Positions 1 through 9,962 of a stretch of 64,000 bases of DNA are shown here, piece after piece. The DNA is from Isoetes taiwanensis. Lineage: Eukaryota > Streptophyta > Lycopodiopsida > Isoetales > Isoetaceae. The translations under genes were made by a program, and so were the position numbers. The DNA lies in assembly GCA_021234155.1 (NCBI GenBank), contig JAJEKV010000003.1:9796413-9860412 (forward strand), given 5' to 3'. Position 1 is the stretch's first letter. The number at the start of each line of letters is the position of its first letter. The notes under the pieces were generated by a model. It was not told the origin of the DNA. It searched no databases and saw only the letters and a list, made by a program, of their open reading frames with translations.

Positions 1-589
1 AATGCACACTTGAAGATTCATACAAAGATGGATGGGGCAAAAATTTGGAGTGCATGAGGTTATCTTAAGTGGATTGTATTATCAATTCTTGGGTAATTTC
101 AAGTATATGTTGCTCACTAAACAACCCAAGCCTCCCGGCACATGACCATGTGGTAAGATATCCTAAAATTGATATGGAAAAGTAGAAGGCATGTACATGT
201 ACAGAATTTCACAGAGACCCATGAAAAATTATGGCCGGGCCTCCCAATAACAATGTAATTGTTTGACACTTAACTAAATTGATGTTATTCTTTTCAAGTG
301 ATTTGTTGTTCCAAAGACCTAAGCATGTAAGCACATATTTTTATATATATTAACAATAGTGAGGATGCACAAGGGTGGTGTGCATGGACACGCATTTCAA
401 TTGAAGATTGAATTGTTGTTTATAAGAATGTAGATTTGTGACATTGGAATAAGGTTCAATTATTTATTTTGGTACCATCACTATCCCAACATTCTTGGCA
501 AAATTATATTGTCAAGGCGTTTCCTTGATGTGACATGTGTCAATTCGAGTAGTCATAATGTAAATATTGCAGTACTGGTTACGAATTAA
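1..589. other. non-coding AT-rich flank
   Basis: No reading frame of note and no recognisable motif. The sequence is AT-rich, ordinary intergenic plant DNA. No element end was identified. Confidence 0.5.
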
Positions 590-1036
590 TTGTTCCCGCT
601 GCGTGTGAGGTTTATCGACATTAACGACGCTTTAAGCACAGACTTAAGCAAGAGGGCTTCACAAGCTCACGCCCGCCTACAAGCTCTCCACCAATTCATC
701 CGGGCCCGCCAATTCCTCCTCTCAGACTGGGCCAATCCTCCCAATCCTCCCAATCCTCCCAATCCTCCCAAGATGAAGCGAGCACATAGCGAGGAGCCGG
801 AGGTCACTCAAGCGGCCACTAAGCGCCGAAGAGGTGTTCCTCCACTCTTCCCCCCCGCCGGAAAAGTGCTTGTCGCCTCCCACTTCTCCGCCTCCTCTCC
901 CGCCCACTCCCAGCGCCTCCCAGCTTTGAGGGAGTTGATTTCGATTCTCATCTTCGATTCCTATGAGGAATCAGAAAATGAGGAATCGGAAATGAATTCA
1001 AGTAGAATATATCACCACTGTAATGTGGATGGATAG
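590..1036 (+). CDS. hypothetical low-complexity ORF (148 codons)
   Basis: An open frame with no family I recognise. Residues about 48-61 are Asn-Pro-Pro units encoded by a 9-bp tandem repeat at 733-770. This is followed by a basic stretch (KRRR) and a Glu/Ser-rich tail that runs into purine-rich DNA. The composition suggests a low-complexity first exon or a chance frame beside simple repeats. No start context, domain or neighbour supports a function, so it is listed only as a possible coding segment. Confidence 0.2.
   Translation: MFPLRVRFIDINDALSTDLSKRASQAHARLQALHQFIRARQFLLSDWANPPNPPNPPNPPKMKRAHSEEPEVTQAATKRRRGVPPLFPPAGKVLVASHFSASSPAHSQRLPALRELISILIFDSYEESENEESEMNSSRIYHHCNVDG
733..770. repeat. 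9-bp tandem repeat (CCAATCCTC-type)
   Basis: About four head-to-tail copies of a 9-bp unit, in frame with the surrounding ORF, so each copy adds an Asn-Pro-Pro triplet. The copies are nearly perfect, consistent with recent slippage. Confidence 0.85.
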
Positions 1037-1039
1037 GAT

Positions 1040-1105
1040 AGGAAGAAGAAGAGGACGAGGAAGAGGAAAGAGGAAGAGGAAGAGGAAGAGGAAGACGAGG
1101 AAGGC
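1040..1105. repeat. purine-rich (GAGGAA/GAAGAG)n simple repeat
   Basis: A 60-bp block made almost only of G and A on the plus strand. It gives apparent Glu-rich or Ser/Leu-rich frames on both strands that should not be read as genes. Confidence 0.8.
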
Positions 1106-1262
1106 TTAATTTGGAGGAGCTCGTGGCTTTCCTTAAAGGTACATGCAAATTTTCATTTGTTTCCTGTTTTCATTTTTTCGCTTTGTTTAATCTTCGCTTG
1201 TTTAATTTTTCGCTTGTTTCATTTGTTGCGATGGAGAATGAATGCAGGAGCGTATGAAGATG

Positions 1263-1380
1263 AAGAAGACACCCCTTGAAGAAGACACCCCCTTGAAGAA
1301 GACACCCCCTTGAAGAAGACACCCCTTGATGAAGAAGACAACCCCCTTTGAAGAAGACACCCCTTTGAAGAAGACATCGG
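1263..1380. repeat. minisatellite, ~18-bp unit (TTGAAGAAGACACCCCC)
   Basis: Six or so tandem copies of a unit around 17-18 bp, with small length differences between copies, including one GATGAAG variant. The minus-strand frame across it encodes a repetitive Lys/Gly/Val/Ser/Phe peptide and is a by-product of the repeat. Confidence 0.85.
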
Positions 1381-2249
1381 CCTCGTGGCCAAAATTTTGT
1401 AACAATTTTGTAAAAATTTTGTACATTGGCCTAATGGCCTTTTTTTATAAAAATCTTGTTTACCATCAAACTTTGTTGTAACTTTGTTTCTTGTTTCATT
1501 GAGATCTCTTCTTCTTCATCTATGAAATGTTATTTTTGTCTATCTATCAAATTTATGAAGTTCAATTCTCGCGGTACCCATTCAGATTCTCGCTTTGAAT
1601 GTAACAATGTTTCTAGCTCTTTCATTAGTTTCAAACACTAAGCATTTTAATCACTTTCAAGAAGTGCTGCTGAGTAAGCACGGAACACACGAGCACTTAT
1701 GCAATAAACAGCCTACCTTTAAACAGCTTATATGGCTTAACAATAAGCACCAAGACCTTACCCGCATGACAAGAAGCACATTATGACATTAAGCAACTAC
1801 ATAAAAGTATCCTCACATCGCAAGACAATAAGCAAGATTCCGCCATTAAGACTCAAACCATAGCACTTGCAGTGTTTTTTTTTTTAAGCACTTGATAAGT
1901 TTTAAGCATCCCTTTCAACAAGATTGAAGTATATATAAACAATATAGCAAAAACTTATAGACAAGTCCGCATTGAACTACATAAACAATATAGCAAAAAC
2001 ATTCTTAAATTAAGATAAAGATGGTACATGAAAAGTGTAGGATTCCTTGGCCTAAATAAATGACAAACAGATTCAATAATCATGGAGAATGACAAGCGCC
2101 ATCACCATAAACCTTCTCCAATTCCTCCTTCACAAACCTCAGAATCAAGAATCGCTTTTCCGTGAAAGTCTTTCCAAGCATAGCTTCATAATCTTTCTAT
2201 CTGCCTTAGGCCAAGGCTTGTATCTATGTGTATTCTTCACCAAGAACTT
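1381..2249. other. non-coding AT-rich stretch
   Basis: Only short frames on either strand. 'TTAAGCA' and 'ATAAGCA' words recur between 1,640 and 1,910. No feature was recognised. Confidence 0.4.
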
Positions 2250-2800
2250 CATTTCTTCCTCGGGCCTTGGCTCCGCAGATTTCTTCTATCTATTTGGGGT
2301 GAGTAACGGTAGCACTTCATCATGGACATCCATCTTGAATGCGTGTACCCGCAGAAATTTCCGTGGTTTGCTAAGGTAAGACTTGTACAATGAATCATCA
2401 AGAAGCAAAGTCTTACCCGAGAATCTTGGGTATGACTCATATATTTTCTCAAGTGGTTTCATCATGATCGACAGCCTGTGTTTGTTAGGGTGGTGAAAAC
2501 TGGTTCCGCACACATTTTTCCCCGCCCCCATACAAATTCAAATTGTCCCTCAAATCGGACATAGTACTTTGCAAAGACATCTTCCACATTGAGAGTTGCA
2601 TTGATGACCATATACCAACACAACACTTCAGAACAAAGTCTTCAAGAAGAACACCGCTCGGGTCCAATATCACTTTCTTTTCGCTAGTGTATGTCATTGT
2701 CAATCCCGCCAAGCGTATGTGTTCATTTGCACCAAATGTTTTTACCAACACACCATTTAAATCCAAGACAATGAGTTTATCTTTGGTCGGGCAAATCAAT
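2250..2800 (-). pseudogene. FCP1/NIF-type HAD phosphatase-like domain, frameshifted
   Basis: Two overlapping minus-strand frames (2,799-2,485 and 2,531-2,286) together cover most of an FCP1-homology HAD domain. Visible landmarks are the motif-I-like LDLNGVLV near 2,760, VGIWSS near 2,610, KPLEKIYE near 2,450 and the later acidic motif TLLLDDS near 2,410. This order matches the plant FCP1-like family, whose members are predicted aspartate-nucleophile phosphatases. In motif I the second Asp of canonical DxDxT is replaced (DLNG). The frame changes near 2,520 at a C/T-rich run, so a single intact exon is not possible. This is probably a pseudogene, although a short unseen intron cannot be excluded. 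It may be the 3' end of the minus-strand frames at 2,999-4,849. Confidence 0.6.
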
Positions 2801-2998
2801 ATTTAGTACGTTGGAACATCCCGAATACCTACACAACAGAATTACTACATGAATAAATAGATGAAGATGAAAATGAAAAATGGGTTGAATGTGGAAACCT
2901 TTTCAGATCAACAAAGCAGGATTCTCTCGACCTAATGTAATGAACCGGGTAATCCTACAAATGAATGCAACAAAAGAAAATCAATAATATTCAATGTT

Positions 2999-4849
2999 TT
3001 AATCAACACTAAGTTGTGGCCTCGCCCAACAATGCCCATACCCCCTTTCGTGGTTATTAATGGCAAGAATCACTTGTTGAAGATCGGGCTCACCGAAACT
3101 TGAGGGCCCCGATTCGCAGATTTTCTTCGTAACACACTTCGATATGTGTGGTGTCATGATTGAGACCGCTTCCTCGATCTTTTGCATAGCTACTTCTTGT
3201 TCTCTTTCTTGTAGCCCGAACAACTACTTTGTATCCTCCAGCCTTACCCCTCTTTGTTCTTCCTCGCCCTTTCCTTTCTCGCAAATATTCAGCCTAAGTT
3301 GCCCTCATCCGATGGAATTACTCCCTCGACTTCCTTAGGTGCTTCAAAGGTGTACAATCGGGTCTGTTGTTTTTTCCATTAACCGGTGCCGTGTTTATGA
3401 CTTCTTCTATAGCTTCTTGGACAGCTTCTTGACCGGTGGTGGTGGTTCTGGCATTGTTGCAATCAAATCAGTCACAATTGATCTGTACTCCTCTAGGACT
3501 TTGCGGTGTTGTGCATCTTCAAATGGCACCATTGTCCTTCTTTGAACCCTCAACGGTGAGACCTCACTTGCGGACGGATTAACACTTCCTTTTTGGTGTA
3601 CTATTTGAAGCACCCGCAACATGGCCAAAACCTAGCTCGTCAAATACACCCCCGGAACCTTTCGGGGCAACCATGAATACATTGTCCTCCTCTCAACAAT
3701 GAACAACAAGCTATATGATACTCATGTTGGCAATTCAATTGCTAAACTTAACCGTAAGCTTTAGTGAATTCCGCACCACATGCTTCTAACATGTATAAAA
3801 TGAATCTTCCACTAGCAACTTATCTCAGATAATAGTAGAGATGCTAAATGTTTGCGGAGTATCCATTTTCAGCTTCCACAAATTGTTTATGTAGAAATGC
3901 GTAAGTCTCGTTCTTCTTCGAGAACTTTTAACTCCTCCTCAAGTTTGAGTTTACGCTTGACCCTGCTCATTAACGGATGTAGGGTTCATTGCTTTTGTAC
4001 CTTGTTCCCGTGCCAAGTTTCCATCCGGACAGATCCGCTCCAAATCTTTAATTTTGCCTCCAACTCACATGTTGGATTAAGCTTGAACTCCTCCCCGTTT
4101 TGTAGCCAAATCATTTGTGGCCTGTCTTTAAACTGTTTTCAGCCTCTTCCAACATCATTTTCTCGTAATTCAGAGGCCTTCTCATTGCCTTTCAGCTCAC
4201 TTCCTATCGCTTGTGATTCTTTGTGATAAGTAAAACTGATTTTCCAATCTCCTCAGATCGCATTCTCTAAGGTTTTATGTTTTCATCACATGCACCGACC
4301 TCATTTGATCCAAATTTGCCACCTTTGGCTTTGCCTTCATTTCAGCTTTTCCTAACATGTGCTACAACATCCGCCTCTGCTTTTTACTTGTCTATTGTTG
4401 TGGTATCTTTGACATTGCACAAACAAATGCAGCCCCCGTTTACTTTGTGTTCCGGAGGGTGCAAGTATTGATCTAGTGCAATTTTCAAACATAAAAGCAA
4501 GGGCCGCTTGCTTTCTTACTTCTTTGTTGTGACAATTCTTGTAGATTTTTCGGCAGAGTGTTTCCAACTTCTCTTGAAGATGCTCCTTTGCACAGTGCCA
4601 TTTTATCTTTCCCTTGTTCAACTTCTTTGTCCAAACAGAATCCCAATCTCGATCCGTGACATTATTTTCCAACCAAGCTTCTTCCTCGTGGGGCTTCACC
4701 CCCGAATTGCACAGACCTCTGATGGTGTGAAAATCATCCGCGCTCCATGCCTCCATCGTCAACAGTGAAACACTGATCTGAGTTTTCGCGCCCAGGGGAA
4801 AAGGAGGGAGAAGGGCGTGACGGGCTTCGACGTCCGCGAGTTTCAGCAC
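2999..4849 (-). pseudogene. minus-strand exon-like frames, unknown product
   Basis: Frames at 4,849-4,352 (165 codons), 3,628-3,407 (73) and 3,284-2,999 have protein-like composition. The first contains a Trp- and Glu-rich stretch (EEAWLENNVTDRDWDSVW) and the second a charged segment with EEYRSIVTDLIATMPEPPPP. They are separated by stops, share one strand, and run toward the FCP1-like domain at 2,250-2,800. They could be exons of one minus-strand gene or remnants of several. I recognise no domain. The region ends abruptly where Ty3 integrase sequence begins on the other strand. Confidence 0.3.
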
Positions 4850-4854
4850 TTAAA

Positions 4855-5523
4855 GTGCTTAAACGCTTCGCCAAAAGTTGTACCCCACTAGCGATTTTAC
4901 ACCCTTTGGCTGAAAGCACCAACAAAACTCTGGTCACAATTCTCAAGAAAATTTGTGACGCTTCTCGCACTGACTGGCAAAACAAGCTTCCTACTGTTCT
5001 TTGGGCTTACAATACTTGTTTCAAAATAGCTACTGGTCACACTCCTTTCAAATTGGTTTATGGTCAAGAAGCTTTCATGCCTTTTGAGTACATTCTTCCA
5101 ACTCTCCGTTTTCAACTGGCTACAGCCCATAATCCGCCTGCTGCACTCAAAGAAAGGGTTTATCAATTGGAACAGTTGGATGAACTTAGGCGTGATGCTT
5201 ACATTCGTGTTCTTCATGGACAACAGTTGCAAAAATCTTTACATGACAAACGTATTAAGACAAAAACATTCAAAGAAGGAGATTTGGTTCTTCTTTATGA
5301 TTCTCGCTACAAAAATTTTCCGGGCAAGTTAAAGTTTCGATGGCTTGGCCCTTATCAAATTGTTCAAGTGGTGCAACCCAGCGTTTTCAAGCTGGCTGAA
5401 TTAGATGGAACTCCATTACCTACACTGGTTAATGGCTTTCGCCTCAAACAATTTCATACAACAGACAGTGACAATCATACCACAGATGCTGTTCCGGACA
5501 CAAACACAACAGATAGTGACTAA
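4855..5523 (+). pseudogene. Ty3 (Athila/Tat-like) integrase C-terminal fragment
   Basis: A 222-codon frame matches the C-terminal half of a plant Ty3/gypsy integrase. Landmarks are ESTNKTL, WAYNTCFKIATGHTPFKLVYG and the C-terminal domain with GDLVLLYDSRYKNFPGKL and RWLGPYQI. The catalytic DDE core, RNase H, RT, protease and gag are absent, so the element is 5'-truncated at about 4,870-4,900. The frame ends in a Thr/Asp-rich tail. It is followed, in the order expected for Athila/Tat-type elements, by an antisense ORF, a long extra ORF and the 3' LTR at 12,487. All of these lie on the same chain, so I treat 4,870-13,059 minus H1 as one element. Confidence 0.85.
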
Positions 5524-5660
5524 CTGGCGGCATATTTATATTATATAGGTGGAATTTTTATAAAATGTGGGCAGAGCCCAGCTATTTCCGCTATGGGCAG
5601 TGCCCTATTTACAAAAACGGGCTCAGAGCCCTATCTACTAAGTCCTAAGAAGAAAACCCT

Positions 5661-6141
5661 CTACTTCGGGTTCGGAGCAGAGGTGATACGCAGGATGTGG
5701 TACCAGTTGTGCTCAGGGTCCCAGCGCAGGTGCAGAATCACCTCCATCCCGTTGGTATGGGGATCGGCATGCTCAGCCATGCCGACACACCACCCGTCCA
5801 TGGCAATGCCACGATTGTGGCACCGCCAGAGGTCCGGGCAGTCCATTTTACAAGTAATCCACTCCAGACAGTTCGAGGGCATACTGCACTTGTCGTGCAA
5901 TCCAGCCGCAGACATACTGAGTGGCATCGGGTGTCTCAGCTTCAACCTCTATTTCTCTTATATAGCCAACCGAGGAACTCCCTGTCGACGTGGCCCAATC
6001 AGAAAATTCGCCAACGTGGTTGCAATGCAAGGCTGTTTCTAAATGGGGAATCTTTTCTCCTGCCGCATATCTAGCCATGGTACCTTCTGACACCTTCGTT
6101 TTAATGAGATCCCACTTCGAGTTGCCAGCATTAAATGACAT
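5661..6141 (-). pseudogene. antisense ORF between pol and 3' ORF of Ty3 element
   Basis: Two overlapping minus-strand frames (6,141-5,848 and 5,945-5,661) read as one Cys/Trp-rich protein with a single frameshift near 5,900. Landmarks are CGWIARQ, then NCLEWITCKMDCPDLWRC, DGWCVGMAEH and LRWDPEHNWYHILRI. Extra antisense ORFs after pol are known in Tat-lineage plant retrotransposons (for example Grande). I cannot assign this one to a family. The plus-strand frames over the same bases lack such structure and look like shadows. Function unknown. Confidence 0.5.
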
Positions 6142-6458
6142 TCTTTCTTTTCACGCCCGCCGAACATTAATGTGTGTCCTTTCGCCAGCTGTCACATCCG
6201 ATCTTTCTCTCACGTCTCATCTCCATCGTTCCTTGCTTCTCCCTTTACCGTTTGGGGACTTAGCCAAAATTTTGCCTTTCAATCGCCTCCTTCGCATCTC
6301 TCGCCACCTGGCATCATCAACGGTTGCAGTTTCGCCCTCATCATGCCCCTTCGCCTCCACTTGCGCGCCCTAAACCTTTTGTCGTCTCTCTGCGCCTTCG
6401 TCTTCTGTTCTCTGCTCTCCGCCTTCTCACAGTTCTTTCTGCTCCGACGTTCTTCGCC

Positions 6459-6944
6459 ATGGCTGCACCAAAATTTCCTACACTTCAAGCTTCTGCTCCA
6501 AGGGATGCGACTCTTTTCGGGTCTGTGTCTTTCTCGACGCCCACCTTTCGTGAGGCGTTTGTTGGTCCGAGTCGGGAAGTAGCGGAACGCCACAAGCTTT
6601 ACGAATTTTCACAAATGGAGCTCCCGGCCCCAAATCCGGAGCAATTGCAGCAGTTCATCGCTCACATCGTCAACAGCCCGGAAGGATTTACTACGGTGGT
6701 CGATGGCACCACAATTTTACTTACTCAGCACCTGATTTCTGAGGTATTCCGTATTCCCTTGCAAAAACCTGTTGTATCTTGGGCTGCTTTACAGGACATG
6801 GACGTCACTCAGTTCGGTGCTCCTGTTTATCAAGCCAACCAGCATCGCCTCACAAATATTGCCAAGCCACATGACACTTTTGTGAAGTTTCTGTGGCGCA
6901 AATTGCTTGGGTATTCCATCAAGAACACCCATATCAATAAGCCA
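6459..6944 (+). CDS. retrotransposon 3' ORF, N-terminal part (split by Helitron H1)
   Basis: The frame starts at an ATG in good context (gccATGG) at 6,459 and runs 162 codons to a CCA codon ending at 6,944, where Helitron H1 begins. The text QHLISEVFRIPLQKP resembles the plant transposon-protein domain found in the non-gag ORF of Athila-type elements. That family call is from memory of the domain and is tentative. Bases 9,963 onward continue in the same frame after H1. The whole ORF sits between pol and the 3' LTR, the position where Athila elements carry an env-like gene. Confidence 0.7.
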
Positions 6945-8058
6945 TCTTATATTATAATGTTATTGTGTAAGTGTTGGACCCAGCCCTAGATCCAACGACT
7001 GAAATTTAGCCTTAAATCCAATGGCCGAGATTTAGCCATACAATCAGATCCTCGCCATCGAGCTTTCTCCGTTGAGCTTTCTCACTCTATTTTTTCTGTG
7101 TTAGAGAGGGCGACAGAGCTGCTATTGATGTCTACGGCAGTGCCAAGCATAAGCCATGGGCTTTGATTCATGGCCACATTGCAGGTGAAAATGGAAACAT
7201 CGACTATGGCGGAGTTGATCCACCGGTTCAGTTCCGTTCTTAGCTTTGATGCAAAATCTAAGCAACAAATATGTGGGGCTGCCATTTGTTATCTTTTGCT
7301 AGATTAGGGCTTTTGCAAGATGCATGAAAATATGGCAAAATCTTTGGGTTGCCGAGGGGATGTGAGCTTTTGAAGAGGCGCCCATAATTTGCATCAAGAA
7401 TCGTGAAGTTGTCGCTTTGAACTGCGGGTGTGCCGATCGATGGGTTCTTTGGACGATTTAGATTTTTGTCTCCTCTGTTCATGTTCTTCCCGTTTGCCAT
7501 CAAAAGTGGATATTGCTTTGCTACGAGCTGCATGCAAAGGCAAAAATTCAGTTATTCGGTTATGCGATTGGATTTGGATTACAAGACCGGGTTGTTGTGC
7601 TCTATGATACTTTTATGTGCTAGGTAAACTGTCTTTCTCTATATCTGGATTTGCATAGGCTCTTTAAGATTTGCATTTTGTCTTTGGATTGTCAGCTTTT
7701 TAAACAGAGCATCTTGATTATAAAGTATCTTGGGATTCTAATGATCCAAAATTATCTTTAGTTTAGTTTGTGTAGAAAGGATCCCCTTGGATAGTTGGGT
7801 TTGCATTTGGCATGCCATTGGAAGGTTTTCTATTCATATTCCCCTTCTGCAAGACGCGGATTTAAAATACATGATTTTTTTATGGCCGTGTGAACCCAGA
7901 CAGACAGATTCGGAGTGGTTGTCAAGAAGGTTGTGATTGTTCACACCATGAGTTTGGATAGCCTGAATTTGTCAAGATTGTGATTGTTCACACCATGAGT
8001 TTGAATAGTTTAAATCTGCTATGGTGGTTGGAATTTGTATTATTGCAGGTGTTAAGGC

Positions 8059-8194
8059 CAAGGTGTGGTTGGCAACCAATTTCCTTAATAGATCTTATTA
8101 TAGGAGCATCTGTGAAGAAAGTATACAAGGTGTGATTGGCAACCAATTTCCTTAATAGATCTTATTATAGGAGCATCTCTGAAGAAAGTATACA
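8059..8194. repeat. 68-bp tandem duplication inside H1
   Basis: Bases 8,059-8,126 and 8,127-8,194 are near-identical head-to-tail copies, each beginning AAGGTGTG and ending GTATAC, with a few mismatches. A shorter local duplication (TGATTGTTCACACCATGAG) lies just upstream at about 7,934 and 7,980. Confidence 0.85.
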
Positions 8195-9935
8195 GGAAGG
8201 AAACACTTTGTGTTCACCTGACAAGGTGCAGCAGAAAACCAGTGGATTCTGTTGCAGAACACTCCCAACCAATGGCTTCTGGCTTCTCAAACTAGATGCA
8301 TATATAATGTCTTATTTCCCAATGAGGACATTTTAATACGAGGACCATCATCTTGGCTCCAGATAAAGCTTTGGGCCATGCCTTTGATCACTCAACAAAC
8401 ATCTGCAGTTGCTTCATCATGCTGCACAAATTATTACTATAGCATTTTCAGGCTACAAACTTCGTAAAAGTTTGCTACTTGGAGCAGATCCAGCAATAGA
8501 TCGAGAATGGCATGAAGAATTTTGAGTATTTCTTGCTCACACATCCAGTTTCTCACAGTTGGTTATTTGAGATTTATCCCCTAAGCAGAAGAACACAGGC
8601 CTTGCACTTAATCTTCTCCATCTTAGTTCATCCTCTGTTACACAAGTTAACTTTTTCCCCTTGATTCTATGGATTGGACACAGGCTGGAAGTCCCAAAAT
8701 TGTTTTTTTGCGCTACATTAATGTGCTCTTCATGGAATACTACTGTTTGGATCCATTTTCTGCATCCAAGAATGAGACAACAAAGTTACTGGTTATGCAA
8801 ATTTTGTAACTTTCGAAATAGAATGTTACTCAAGACATGAATGACAGGCTACAAGAGACTTTGACCAAGCACTACCTAAGAAGTTAGAGATAAAAGTCGC
8901 CAGATAAAGTAAGAGAGACATCCCACTAATCTTAAAAAATAAAAAATAAAAAGTCTGACTCCCCAACTGCTAGCTAAAATAAGGGAGACATCCCACTAAT
9001 CTTCAAATGACACATTTTGAAGCAACACTATCAAAACAACATGACACGACAAATAAAATCAACAATATAATATAACTGTATACTAACAATGTATTAACAA
9101 CATTATATTATTAACCAATGCAGAATCAATGTATTAGCAGCGTTATACTATTAACCAATGCAGAATCAATACAGCCTACTACGACAACCAATTGCCAAAA
9201 TATGTCCAAAAACACCCTTCACACCCTGTTAGCAAAACATCTATTACAAATTGTTCATTCACATGTTTTCAACATTAACCCGTGAGATCGTTTTCAATGT
9301 ATATTATCTTAAAGTCGGATACACATTGTCTTCTTCCCATGAAGGAGGCTAATTATGTCAAAGATATGCACAACATTTGGATGGCTCTTGACAACATGGG
9401 TTGTACAGTTCACATGATATGATATGAAGAATACATTAAAACGTAGCGAGATTGGTTAGAATTGTTTATAATAAAAGAATTCAATGGTTTAGATGGACAA
9501 AATCCTTTTTTATTTTACCACCGCAATGCCAAACTTGGCTTTTAATACCATCTCATTGAGACTTGAATTAGAACCTAGAGTGCAAAGCAAATGGGTATAC
9601 AAAAGGAGTATCATAGACTACTCAATTATACACAACTCAAAGACACATTCAATGGCTTAAATGGACAAAATCCTAGGACATTTCTATTTACATAGCATGA
9701 CGACATCATATGAACAAATGGTGCTCCCTCCATGAACCTACAATGATGCCCCCTCCCACCCCAAAACAGCAAATAATATAAAAATGTAATGCCCATTAAC
9801 ACTTACATGTTCCCAAAATTTACATGTATCCACATGATGCCCTACGTCATTTACAGGTCACCACATGATCCAAGGGCCCAGAAGCTATTCTACACAAATG
9901 CACAAGTTTCCAGTATTTACAGGTTCCCAAATTAT

Positions 9936-9962
9936 CCCAGCAACGCTGGGTACCATTACTAG
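9936..9962 (+). other. Helitron H1 3' terminal hairpin and CTAG end
   Basis: A 6-bp GC-rich stem with an AAC loop, then 12 bases ending CTAG. This is the classic Helitron 3' signal (hairpin about 10-12 bases before CTRR). The same 27-base pattern ends H2 at 46,680. Confidence 0.9.

Larger units (their letters stand above)
6945..9962 (+). mobile_element. Helitron H1, non-autonomous, 3,018 bp
   Basis: It begins TCTTATATTATAATG (6,945) and ends CCATTACTAG (9,962), preceded by the perfect hairpin CCCAGC-AAC-GCTGGG at 9,936-9,950. It lies between A (6,944) and T (9,963), the Helitron target rule. The host ORF is in frame across the two flanks, which confirms both ends. The termini match those of H2 at 38,525-46,680. 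It has no Rep or helicase coding; its inner sequence is non-coding or captured and unrecognised. It is probably mobilised in trans by H2-type elements. Confidence 0.93.

Noticed and set aside
5593-6074. Plus-strand ORFs of 149 and 125 codons after integrase
   Set aside because: They overlap the Cys/Trp-rich antisense ORF, which has the better protein character; no domain in the plus frames.
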